A DNA stretch of 11,780 nt, from NCBI RefSeq assembly GCF_039522005.1, contig NZ_BAAADA010000063.1:1-11780 (forward strand), written 5' to 3'. A model generated the notes under the pieces. That model searched no databases. It had not been told where the DNA came from and was given only the letters and a program-made list of their open reading frames with translations. The position numbers and the translations under genes were made by a program. This stretch comes from Alkalibacterium indicireducens (GTDB taxonomy: Bacteria > Bacillota > Bacilli > Lactobacillales > Carnobacteriaceae_A). This document shows positions 5,982 to 11,780 of the stretch, one piece after another; position 1 is the stretch's first letter; every line of letters starts with the position of its first letter.

Positions 5982-6974
5982 TTAAAGGCTAGCGAAGTAT
6001 TCTAAAGTTGAAACCATGTTTCCAGTAAATCCGTATTCATTGTCATACCAAGCAACAGTTTTAACTAATTGACCGTTGTCGCTGTCCATGATTTTAGTTT
6101 GAGTTGCATCAAAGATAGATCCAGCAGGCACACCAATTACGTCTGCAGATACGATTTCATCTTCAGTGTAAAGGTAAGCGCTTGATGAAGCTTTTTCCAT
6201 TGCTGCGTTAACTTCTTCAACAGTAACTTCTTTGTTCAATACAGAATATAATTCAACCATTGAACCAGTAATTGTTGGAATACGTACTGCAGTTCCGTCA
6301 ATTTTTCCGTTAACAGCTGGAATTACTTTACCTACTGCTTTAGCAGCTCCCGTAGAAGCTGGGATTGCGTTAGCTGCTCCGGCACGGTTTTTACGTCCGC
6401 CTGGTGCATCTTGCAATACTTGAGTAGCTGTATAAGCGTGAATAGTGCTCATTAATCCACGGTCAACTCCGAATTCGTTGTTCAGTACGTTAACCATTGG
6501 TGCTAAACAGTTTGTAGTACATGACGCTGCTGATACGATTTGATCGTCTGAAGTAAGTGTGTCATGGTTTACACCATAAACGATTGTTTTAAGATCGCCT
6601 GAAGCTGGTGCAGAAATCAGTACACGTTTAGCTCCTGCATCTAAGTGAGCTTGAGACTTATCTTTAGAAACGTAGAATCCAGTACATTCAAGTACGATAT
6701 CAATTCCTAGGTCTCCCCAAGGTAATTGGCTAGCGTCTTTTTCTGCAAATACTTTGATGTCTTTTCCGCCAACTACTAATGCATCATCTTTAACTGATAC
6801 TTCATGCGGGAAGCGACCTTGTGCTGTATCATATTTTAAAAGATACGCCAAGTCCTTGTTATCTGTTAAATCGTTGATTGCTACTACTTCTAACTCTGTA
6901 TCCATTTCTAATACACGACGTAGAGCTAAACGACCGATACGTCCAAAACCATTAATTGCAACTTTTACTGACAT
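5982..6974 (-). CDS. gap: Glyceraldehyde-3-phosphate dehydrogenase, NAD-type, glycolytic
   Basis: Oxidatively phosphorylates glyceraldehyde 3-phosphate to 1,3-bisphosphoglycerate with NAD+; cytoplasmic tetramer. At 330 aa it is normal length. The Rossmann motif INGFGRIGR (7-15) opens the protein, with N34-D35 at the end of the second strand suggesting NAD rather than NADP use. The catalytic C152 lies in SAASCTTNCLAPM, H179 in STIHAYT, and R231 lies in the phosphate-binding region. The S-loop reads QDAPGGRKNRAGAAN, unlike the DLPHKDLRRARA form of Bacillus GapA and closer to lactobacilli. AAGGAGG precedes the ATG at good spacing. It follows cggR by 34 bp, so the two are surely cotranscribed. 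The C-terminus ends LEYFASL, and the stop codon lies within TTTAA where the IS605-like element begins. Confidence 0.98.
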   Translation of the reverse strand: MSVKVAINGFGRIGRLALRRVLEMDTELEVVAINDLTDNKDLAYLLKYDTAQGRFPHEVSVKDDALVVGGKDIKVFAEKDASQLPWGDLGIDIVLECTGFYVSKDKSQAHLDAGAKRVLISAPASGDLKTIVYGVNHDTLTSDDQIVSAASCTTNCLAPMVNVLNNEFGVDRGLMSTIHAYTATQVLQDAPGGRKNRAGAANAIPASTGAAKAVGKVIPAVNGKIDGTAVRIPTITGSMVELYSVLNKEVTVEEVNAAMEKASSSAYLYTEDEIVSADVIGVPAGSIFDATQTKIMDSDNGQLVKTVAWYDNEYGFTGNMVSTLEYFASL

Positions 6975-6981
6975 AATCTAA

Positions 6982-6997
6982 TTTCCTCCTTAGGAAA
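6982..6997 (-). promoter_or_regulatory. Hairpin overlapping the gap ribosome binding site
   Basis: On the minus strand TTTCCT (6997-6992) can pair with AGGAAA (6987-6982) around an AAGG loop, so the AAGGAGG ribosome site sits in the loop and 3' arm. In B. subtilis the cggR-gapA message is processed near the end of cggR; this small structure lies in the matching 34-bp gap. It is short (6 bp), so any effect on processing or translation is inference. Confidence 0.4.
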
Positions 6998-7008
6998 TAA
7001 ATATATTT

Positions 7009-8043
7009 TTATTTTAAAGGGTTTCCCCCATTTAAAATCTCATTTGCGGCTGCCTCATCCGTCACTAACCATGTGTGAGGAGGGACAGTTTTCATGTGAG
7101 CCTTTATCGCCTTCGCTTTTTCACGACCTCCGGCAACAGCGACTACATGAGGGATACTTGGTAATTTCGAGGACTGTAATCCGATTCGGGACAATTTGTA
7201 GACGATGTCTCCTTTTGGATCAACAAACTCTCCAAACGCTTCAGCTACTGCTCCTTTATCGATGAGCTCTTTGAGCGTGTCTTCATCCATTCCTCTTCTC
7301 TGGGCCATCTCAAGAGCATTGCCGATGCTGTAGATAACCAGCGAGGCATTCTCCAGAATTTCCAGAGTTTCTTTGATTTCCGGCTCTTTCATCAGCAGCG
7401 AGTAAGTTTCCATACGCACATGTTCTGGTACATACAAGGTTCTGCTCCTACCACCGGTCTTTCTCGCCATGTTCTCAGCAATGGCATTTGCCTGTATATC
7501 AACGGATTCACCGAGACCTCCGCGAGCCGGTACAAATAAAAGTTCCCGGTGCAGACCGATCTGCTGATTCATGACTTCCGCCACTTCCAGCATCGTTGTC
7601 CCGCCCATAACTGCTACGGTACTCTGCCCTTCCGGCAGAAGAAAGTCTATTACTTCAATTGAAGCTCTTGCCATGTCGATCAGACTAGATTCATCCTTGT
7701 CTGAATTGCCTATGACGATCGTGCAATGTTGAATGCCTAATGCATTAGCCAACCGGGTTTCCTTTTCCTGTGACTGAACGTGCTGTCCCATCAGTTCATC
7801 CAGCTGATATAACACTGTGATGCCTGTCGGTGTGCATTCCATGCCCTGCGTAGATGCCTTGATCAGTCCCTGATTTCTCAGGACCTCGACTTCTTTACGC
7901 AGAATTCTCTCAGTAAAACCGAGTCGATCTGCCAAAGCACGTCTTCCGATGGGGGCTGATTTCTGAATATGGCTCAAGATATAGTAACGCCTCTTCAATA
8001 CATGAAGCGTTCCGGGTGCTACTTTTTCAATAACTGACAGCAT
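7009..8043 (-). CDS. cggR: Central glycolytic genes regulator (SorC family)
   Basis: Repressor of the gap-led glycolytic operon, released by fructose-1,6-bisphosphate in B. subtilis. From ATG at 8043 it has 344 aa, close to the 340 of B. subtilis. A winged helix-turn-helix (about 20-75, core IGRRALADRLGFTERILR) is followed by a SorC/DeoR-like sugar-phosphate domain with VAVMGGTTM (143-151). It ends in a family-typical TDEAAANEIL. An open frame continues 38 codons upstream to a TTG at 8157, but that TTG is the -35 box of the promoter found here and the extra residues do not resemble CggR. ATG 8043 has GGGAAGGTG ten bases upstream, so I choose it. Genes it likely controls: itself, gap and the operon. 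Confidence 0.93.
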   Translation of the reverse strand: MLSVIEKVAPGTLHVLKRRYYILSHIQKSAPIGRRALADRLGFTERILRKEVEVLRNQGLIKASTQGMECTPTGITVLYQLDELMGQHVQSQEKETRLANALGIQHCTIVIGNSDKDESSLIDMARASIEVIDFLLPEGQSTVAVMGGTTMLEVAEVMNQQIGLHRELLFVPARGGLGESVDIQANAIAENMARKTGGRSRTLYVPEHVRMETYSLLMKEPEIKETLEILENASLVIYSIGNALEMAQRRGMDEDTLKELIDKGAVAEAFGEFVDPKGDIVYKLSRIGLQSSKLPSIPHVVAVAGGREKAKAIKAHMKTVPPHTWLVTDEAAANEILNGGNPLK

Positions 8044-8081
8044 ATTAAAACGGCACCTTCCCGATACTATATTCGCCCAGT

Positions 8082-8101
8082 TTTCAGCAAGACAGCTGAA
8101 A
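8082..8101 (-). promoter_or_regulatory. Inverted repeat in the cggR leader
   Basis: TTTCAGC (8082-8088) and GCTGAAA (8095-8101) form a perfect 7-bp inverted repeat with a 6-base centre. It lies about 20-40 bases downstream of the predicted transcription start and 38 bases before the cggR ATG. It could be an operator or an mRNA leader hairpin; it does not match the B. subtilis CggR operator well. Confidence 0.5.
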
Positions 8102-8128
8102 CTATCTTTCTTCGTCACGTACAAATAC

Positions 8129-8157
8129 AGTGTAACAAGAAGCGGGGCAGATTTCAA
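8129..8157 (-). promoter_or_regulatory. Sigma-A promoter of cggR-gap
   Basis: On the minus strand TTGAAA (8157-8152) and TACACT (8134-8129) are separated by exactly 17 bases. Transcription would start near 8122, giving a leader of about 80 bases before the cggR ATG at 8043. It is the best promoter in the cggR upstream region and shows why a TTG start at 8157 is unlikely. Confidence 0.65.
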
Positions 8158-8173
8158 CCCATTAAATGAAATC

Positions 8174-8196
8174 GACGGGACATTTTACGTCCTGTC
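8174..8196. promoter_or_regulatory. Candidate CggR operator (or weak terminator)
   Basis: The minus strand reads CAGGAC, six bases, TGTC (8194-8179), one mismatch from the CGGGAC-N6-TGTC unit I recall for the B. subtilis CggR operator. It is also an inverted repeat: GACGGGAC (8174-8181) and GTCCTGTC (8189-8196), 7 of 8 paired around 7 bases. A second clear unit is missing. It lies upstream of the predicted -35, whereas in B. subtilis the operator is downstream of the promoter. Because it starts within the stop codon of the preceding gene, it might instead be a terminator, but no good T-run follows on the minus strand. Confidence 0.45.
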
Positions 8197-8752
8197 AATA
8201 TTCATTCGGTTCCCTGTCTTCATCTCTTTTCAGTTTAGATTCTATAATGCTTTTCAGTTCTTCTTCAGTAATATGCTCATCAAAGATATAATCTTCAATG
8301 AATACAGTCGGTACCAGCGTAACATTAGCCTTAGCCGCTTCTTCAATGACTGCCTTGGAGTGGGCCGAATTGTTCTGCTCCTCAGCTCCACGTTTAGACT
8401 TGGCATACTCCGCCACTTCATCTTCGCCTAATCCGCCCCAGTCCTGCAAGTTTTCAAAATAATAATCAATATCTTTTCTAGCAGTCTCTTTATCTTCATA
8501 GTTTATATGTGCATGAAGGATGTTCCCTTTCCTCAATCCGGGTTTTTCCTTGTCAAAAAGCTTGACGATCCGTTCGACTTTCCCGTCCTCCACGTACTTA
8601 TCAAGGACTGGTGTGCCTTTTTCCCACCACTCTTTACAGTATGGACATTTGAGATTGAGAAACTCCACAACTTTAATGGGAGCTTCTCTGCTCCCTAAAT
8701 GGAGCCCGCCATTGACAGTTACAGAATCAGCATTTATTTTGCTTGTATCCAT
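8195..8752 (-). CDS. DsbA-like thioredoxin-fold oxidoreductase, cytoplasmic
   Basis: 185-aa protein of the DsbA/thioredoxin superfamily. The active-site CPYC (C36-C39) follows a beta strand (IKVVEFLNLK), an inserted mainly helical region spans about 75-140, and the cis-proline P148 lies in TLVPTVFIEDY, which is the DsbA-type layout. There is no signal peptide or lipobox, so it should act in the cytoplasm, perhaps in thiol-disulfide exchange or as an adaptor; the substrate is unknown. The tail is charged (KLKRDEDREPNEY). ATG at 8752 is preceded by AAGGGAGTG. It sits between clpP and cggR, where many relatives have clpP directly next to cggR. It is separated from clpP by a terminator, so it is probably expressed alone. 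Fold assignment is firm, function is not. Confidence 0.85.
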   Translation of the reverse strand: MDTSKINADSVTVNGGLHLGSREAPIKVVEFLNLKCPYCKEWWEKGTPVLDKYVEDGKVERIVKLFDKEKPGLRKGNILHAHINYEDKETARKDIDYYFENLQDWGGLGEDEVAEYAKSKRGAEEQNNSAHSKAVIEEAAKANVTLVPTVFIEDYIFDEHITEEELKSIIESKLKRDEDREPNEY

Positions 8753-8787
8753 TCACTCACTCCCTTCAGATTTTCCCTACTCTCTAC

Positions 8788-8793
8788 AGTATA
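8788..8793 (-). promoter_or_regulatory. Possible -10 box of the DsbA-like gene
   Basis: TATACT on the minus strand (8793-8788) lies about 35 bases upstream of the start codon. No convincing -35 hexamer is found at 16-18 bases, so it is a weak call. A promoter is expected here because the clpP terminator isolates this gene from upstream transcription. Confidence 0.35.
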
Positions 8794-8895
8794 CTCTTGT
8801 GAAAAAGACTTGGCTAGTCATAAGCATTGTACGAAAACCTTTGTAAAATAGCTGTAGGCTTTGTGGTAGTTTAAGTCTCTGTTTGTGTATGAGTC

Positions 8896-8928
8896 AAAAA
8901 AAAGACTCCGAACAATCTGTTCAGAGTC
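8896..8928 (-). terminator. clpP terminator
   Basis: On the minus strand GACTCTGAAC (8928-8919) pairs with GTTCGGAGTC (8913-8904), ten pairs with one wobble and a 5-base loop, followed by eight T (8903-8896). It lies 10 bases after the clpP stop codon. Confidence 0.92.
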
Positions 8929-8937
8929 TCCACATTC

Positions 8938-9537
8938 TTATTTATCTGTAAGGTCAGCAAAGCTGTCCATAATTTCATCTACAATTCCGTACTCTTTGGC
9001 TTCTTCTGCCATCATGAAGAAATCACGATCTGTGTCACGTTCAATGACTTCCATATCCTGACCAGTACGCTCAACCAGAATTTTATTCAAGCGGTCACGT
9101 GTTCTCAAGATGTGTTTAGCAGCGATTTCAATTTCAGTTGCCTGACCTTGCGCTCCACCTAAAGGCTGGTGAATCATGACTTCAGCATTTGGTAAAGCAA
9201 ATCGTTTCCCTTTTTCACCGGCAGCTAGCAGGAAACTTCCCATTGAAGCTGCCAGTCCGATAGCGATAGTCTGAACATCCGCTTTAATGAAGTTCATTGT
9301 ATCGTAAATAGCTAGTCCGGCAGTTACACTTCCACCTGGCGAGTTGATGTACAGGTAAATATCTTTTTCAGGGTCCTGTGCGTCTAGGAATAAAAGCTGT
9401 GCGATAACAGAGTTTGCGACTTGATCGTCGATGGCTCCACCCAGCATGATGATGCGGTCTTTTAATAGACGTGAATAAATGTCATACGCACGTTCACCAC
9501 GTGGAGATTGTTCTATAACTGTAGGTACTAAATTCAT
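8938..9537 (-). CDS. clpP: ATP-dependent Clp protease proteolytic subunit
   Basis: Serine peptidase that assembles into a tetradecameric barrel and degrades proteins delivered by Clp ATPases (ClpC, ClpE, ClpX), central to protein quality control and stress response. At 199 aa it has family length. The triad is complete: S98 in GLAASMGSF, H123 in AEVMIHQPLGG, D172 in DTDRDFFM. The N-terminus MNLVPTVIEQSPRGERAYDIYSRLL is typical, and INSPGGSV (64-71) forms the oxyanion region. ATG at 9537 has AGGAGGAAG at good spacing. It is monocistronic: it has its own promoter with a CtsR operator and its own terminator, so heat or protein stress should induce it by loss of CtsR binding. Confidence 0.98.
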   Translation of the reverse strand: MNLVPTVIEQSPRGERAYDIYSRLLKDRIIMLGGAIDDQVANSVIAQLLFLDAQDPEKDIYLYINSPGGSVTAGLAIYDTMNFIKADVQTIAIGLAASMGSFLLAAGEKGKRFALPNAEVMIHQPLGGAQGQATEIEIAAKHILRTRDRLNKILVERTGQDMEVIERDTDRDFFMMAEEAKEYGIVDEIMDSFADLTDK

Positions 9538-9569
9538 ATAACTTCCTCCTATAATTCAATCACAATTAG

Positions 9570-9582
9570 TGTAGCACACTTA
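9570..9582. repeat. Inverted repeat in the clpP leader
   Basis: AGTGT and ACACT flank a 3-base centre about 33-45 bases upstream of the clpP start. On the minus strand its right part reads TACACT, which could serve as a second weak -10, but the matching -35 (TTCATT) is poor. Confidence 0.3.
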
Positions 9583-9605
9583 AAACCTTAAATGAATCTA
9601 AAAAG

Positions 9606-9634
9606 ATTATACACCAAAGGTCAAAGAAGGTCAA
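9606..9634 (-). promoter_or_regulatory. clpP sigma-A promoter
   Basis: On the minus strand TTGACC (9634-9629) and TATAAT (9611-9606) are 17 bases apart, close to the consensus. The leader before the clpP ATG is about 60 bases. Confidence 0.85.
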
Positions 9635-9635
9635 A
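9619..9635 (+). promoter_or_regulatory. CtsR operator
   Basis: The plus strand reads GGTCAAA-GAA-GGTCAAA, an exact tandem heptad with the 3-base spacing of the CtsR consensus. It overlaps the -35 box and spacer of the clpP promoter, so CtsR binding would block RNA polymerase. The ctsR gene itself is not in the window. Confidence 0.93.
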
Positions 9636-9666
9636 CAATGAGTTCGTTTAAATTTTCTTTATTATG

Positions 9667-9701
9667 TAAAAGTACCCGCTCATATAGAACGGGTACTTTT
9701 A
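9667..9701. terminator. Bidirectional terminator after rbsB
   Basis: A perfect 12-bp stem (9667-9678 with 9690-9701; core AAAAGTACCCG/CGGGTACTTTT) encloses an 11-base loop. The A-rich and T-rich arm ends give a T-run in both directions. It begins 10 bases after the rbsB stop codon and insulates clpP from the ribose operon. Confidence 0.88.
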
Positions 9702-9711
9702 TAGACTTTCT

Positions 9712-10647
9712 TTATTCCGCACTGATCAGTTCAAGTGGTGCGCCGATTTCTTCATCGATCGTACCGCCTGAGAAGTAGTCGTAGACCGTGTCTACAGCAA
9801 TCGTTCCCATTTCATAAGGTTGCTGTGCAATAGTTGCGTCCAGTCGACCAGCTTCGATTTCTGCCAGCGCATCATCGTTTCCATCGAATCCGACGACAAT
9901 GACATCAGTCATACCGGCTGCTTCCAGTGCTTCTAACGCACCTAGAGCCATTTCATCGTTTTGAGCAAAAACGGCTTCGATATCTGAATAGGACTGGATA
10001 ATATTTTCCATTACAGTCAGACCTTCAGATCTGTTGAAGTTTGCTGACTGGCTTTCCACAACGTTCAGACGGTCATTAGCCACGTTCATGAATCCTTCTC
10101 CACGTTCGTTAGTCGCAGATGCGCCAGGAACGCCTTCAAGCTGTACAACATCAGCATCTTCACCCACAAGATCAATGATAAATTCAGCCGCCATTTCGCC
10201 ACCTTCTATGTTATCTGAAGCGATGAACGTCAGAACATCTCCGCCTTCACTGGAACGGTCGATTGTAATGACAGGAATCCCCGCAGAATTGGCTGACTCG
10301 ATGGCTGGTGTAATCGCATCAGAGTCTACAGGGTTGATCAGTAAAATATCCACACCTTGCTGAATGAGGTCATCGATGCCATTGATCTGAGTTGCTGTAT
10401 CATCTTGTGCGTCTACAGAACGGACAGTTGATCCGTTCTCTTCAGCTGCTTCAACCACGCCCCGCTGCAGATCTCCGAAGAAAGGATTGTTCAACGTTGA
10501 GATTGAAAGACCGATGGTAATGTCTTCAGCCGCCAGTTCTTCCACTTCCCCGTTATCTCCTGCCTGGTCTCCTTCAAGTGTGGCTGCTCCACATGCACTT
10601 AGTGCCAGAACTGCTGATAGTGAGAGTAATCCGATAAGTTTTTTCAT
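9712..10647 (-). CDS. rbsB: Ribose-binding lipoprotein of an ABC importer
   Basis: Extracellular sugar-binding component of the Rbs transporter, tethered to the membrane. The 311-aa precursor has a lipoprotein signal peptide with lipobox LSAC (C19), then an acidic linker to about residue 42. Two type-I periplasmic-binding lobes follow. Ligand residues match E. coli RbsB by position: N54/F56/F57 in LNNPFF, N105 in INPVDSDA, D130-R131, R182 in ERGEGF, F204 in SANFNR, N230 in AQNDEMALGA, F254-D255 in GFDGNDD and Q275 in ATIAQQP. This supports ribose rather than galactose or xylose. GGAGG precedes the ATG. It lies 15 bp after rbsC and is the last gene before a terminator; no rbsK or rbsD follows. 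Confidence 0.94.
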   Translation of the reverse strand: MKKLIGLLSLSAVLALSACGAATLEGDQAGDNGEVEELAAEDITIGLSISTLNNPFFGDLQRGVVEAAEENGSTVRSVDAQDDTATQINGIDDLIQQGVDILLINPVDSDAITPAIESANSAGIPVITIDRSSEGGDVLTFIASDNIEGGEMAAEFIIDLVGEDADVVQLEGVPGASATNERGEGFMNVANDRLNVVESQSANFNRSEGLTVMENIIQSYSDIEAVFAQNDEMALGALEALEAAGMTDVIVVGFDGNDDALAEIEAGRLDATIAQQPYEMGTIAVDTVYDYFSGGTIDEEIGAPLELISAE

Positions 10648-10662
10648 TGTAATTCCTCCATT

Positions 10663-11634
10663 TTATGTTTTCTTATTTTTTCTATCCAATAGTACCGCAA
10701 TGATGATGACGATCCCTCGAACCACTTGCTGATAAAAACTTGAAACCCCCAGCAAGTTCAATCCGTTATTCAATGTTCCGATAATCAGTGCACCAATCAG
10801 TGTGCCTACGATCCGTCCTTTTCCACCTGCCAGACTTGTTCCCCCAATAACGACTGCCGCAATAGCATCCAGTTCATAAGCTGTTCCTGCCGTTGGTTGA
10901 GCTGAATTCAGACGTGAAGTCAGAATCAGTCCAGCCAGGGCTGACATCATTCCTGAAATCGCATAAACCATAGTTTTTACACGATCTGATTTGATCCCGG
11001 CAATGTATGCTGCCTGCTCATTTCCTCCGATAGCAAATGTCTTACGCCCGAATGTCATCTTGTGAAGAATGACGAATAGGATAATGAAGGCAGCTGTTGT
11101 GATGATGACAGGGAAAGGAATGCCGAACAGGTATCCTCTACCGAAGAACTGGAAGGCAAATCCGCCGCCGAACCCTGTAATCGGGTTTCCTTCTGTGTAA
11201 ACGAGAGTCAATCCTCTATATATAGTCATTGTTGCCAGCGTTCCAATAAATGGTGCCACATTCCCTTTAGTTATGAGCAGCCCATTGATCATGCCGAGGA
11301 ATGCTCCAATAAGCAGTCCGGTTACTATCGCGAGAACTGGTGGGACACCGATGGCAATGATCCCGGCTGTCAGTGCACTGGACAAAGCCAAGGTCGACCC
11401 AACTGACAAGTCGATTCCTCCAGTGATAATGACAAATGTCATACCAAAGGCAATTAGTGCATTGACCGATACCTGTCTTAACAAGTTAAGCAGATTTGCC
11501 GGCCTGATAAAGTTGACATTCAGTACTGTTACGATAAGCATCAGTACGATCAGCGCAATCAGCGGACCCAGTTTCCGGTACAGGTCACTCCGTCTTTCCT
11601 TTTTTCTTGTTACTGCTGCATTTTTAGTTTCCAT
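10663..11634 (-). CDS. rbsC: Ribose ABC transporter permease
   Basis: Integral membrane permease of the Rbs importer (BPD_transp_2 type). At 323 aa it has family length with about 8-10 hydrophobic segments after a charged cytoplasmic N-terminus (1-20). The family signature ITGGIDLSVGS is at 70-80 and the cytoplasmic coupling loop GGTSLAGGKGRIVGTLIGA at 264-282, where the RbsA ATPase docks. ATG at 11634 shares one base with the TAA of the preceding frame (TAATG), and AGGAGGAG lies directly upstream, so translation is coupled to rbsA. The gene is intact. Confidence 0.94.
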   Translation of the reverse strand: METKNAAVTRKKERRSDLYRKLGPLIALIVLMLIVTVLNVNFIRPANLLNLLRQVSVNALIAFGMTFVIITGGIDLSVGSTLALSSALTAGIIAIGVPPVLAIVTGLLIGAFLGMINGLLITKGNVAPFIGTLATMTIYRGLTLVYTEGNPITGFGGGFAFQFFGRGYLFGIPFPVIITTAAFIILFVILHKMTFGRKTFAIGGNEQAAYIAGIKSDRVKTMVYAISGMMSALAGLILTSRLNSAQPTAGTAYELDAIAAVVIGGTSLAGGKGRIVGTLIGALIIGTLNNGLNLLGVSSFYQQVVRGIVIIIAVLLDRKNKKT

Positions 11635-11711
11635 TATTCTCCTCCTGTAGCCAGAGAGTAATTACCAATTTTTTTGTTTTTTCGTGTTGTTTTAATGCAA
11701 CTATCGTTGCT
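11634..11711 (-). pseudogene. rbsA: C-terminal tail of rbsA, apparently broken upstream
   Basis: The minus-strand frame ending TAA at 11636-11634 reads GNYSLATGGE at its end, the kind of ATGG tail common for RbsA-type sugar ABC ATPases, and overlaps the rbsC start by one base as rbsA does in this operon. Reading upstream, the frame meets TGA TAG at 11717-11712 and TAG TGA near 11774-11769. The residues before GNYSLATGGE (…TTRKNKKI) do not look like RbsA. Either rbsA was truncated by an insertion close to its 3' end, or the tail match is accidental. The sequence beyond 11711 is AT-rich and unassigned. No second frame gives an RbsA-like sequence, so a single frameshift does not explain it. Confidence 0.45.
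11697..11710. repeat. Small inverted repeat near the right edge
   Basis: GCAAC (11697-11701) and GTTGC (11706-11710) flank TATC. It lies in the unassigned AT-rich sequence upstream of the rbsA tail and might belong to the end of an inserted element, but that is only a guess. Confidence 0.3.
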
Positions 11712-11780
11712 CTATCAATTAAAATACAAAAAGGCACCTCTTCCCCCCTTAATCTGATAAAATGAAGTTCACTAAAACAA

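Noticed and set aside
8044..8157. 38-residue N-terminal extension of CggR from a TTG start
   Set aside because: The TTG is part of a TTGAAA-17-TACACT promoter, there is no matching ribosome site, and the extension does not look like the CggR N-terminus.
11761..11780. Start of a plus-strand gene (ATG AAG TTC ACT AAA ACA) at the right edge
   Set aside because: Only six codons are visible and there is no ribosome site. It could be the beginning of an insertion-sequence gene that broke rbsA, but this cannot be supported here.

Overview
The window looks like chromosomal DNA of a low-GC Gram-positive bacterium of the order Lactobacillales. A Carnobacteriaceae-like host is my best guess, inferred from protein flavour and the cggR-gap-pgk-tpiA-gpmI-eno order next to clpP; the species cannot be fixed from sequence alone. 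All well-supported protein genes are on the minus strand, so transcription runs from the right end to the left end. Strong AGGAGG-type ribosome binding sites precede most genes.

Right end (about 9660-11780): the tail of a ribose ABC importer operon. The last codons of an rbsA-like ATPase gene overlap rbsC (membrane permease), followed by rbsB (lipoprotein ribose-binding protein) and a strong bidirectional terminator. The reading frame of the rbsA-like tail is broken about 26 codons before its stop, so rbsA may be interrupted at the window edge.

Middle right (8195-9660): clpP, with a textbook CtsR heat-shock operator on a near-consensus sigma-A promoter and its own terminator. Next comes a cytoplasmic DsbA-like thioredoxin-fold protein with a CPYC active site.

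Centre and left (296-8150): the central glycolytic operon. cggR (repressor of the central glycolytic genes, normally released by fructose-1,6-bisphosphate) has a promoter, a candidate CggR operator and a leader inverted repeat upstream. It is followed by gap, pgk, tpiA, gpmI and eno, which together convert triose phosphates to phosphoenolpyruvate. A bidirectional terminator closes the operon after eno. The leftmost ~250 bases hold no gene I can support.

Two intergenic regions in the glycolytic operon are unusual. Between gap and pgk lies a ~340-bp element with IS200/IS605-type ends and a chain of perfect hairpins like the omega RNA of TnpB systems, but no tnpA or tnpB. It abuts the gap stop codon, where the sequence reads TTTAA. 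Between pgk and tpiA there is a 24-bp exact direct repeat flanking a long imperfect stem-loop. These two non-coding elements are the most interesting content of the window; the protein genes are ordinary and intact apart from the rbsA edge.
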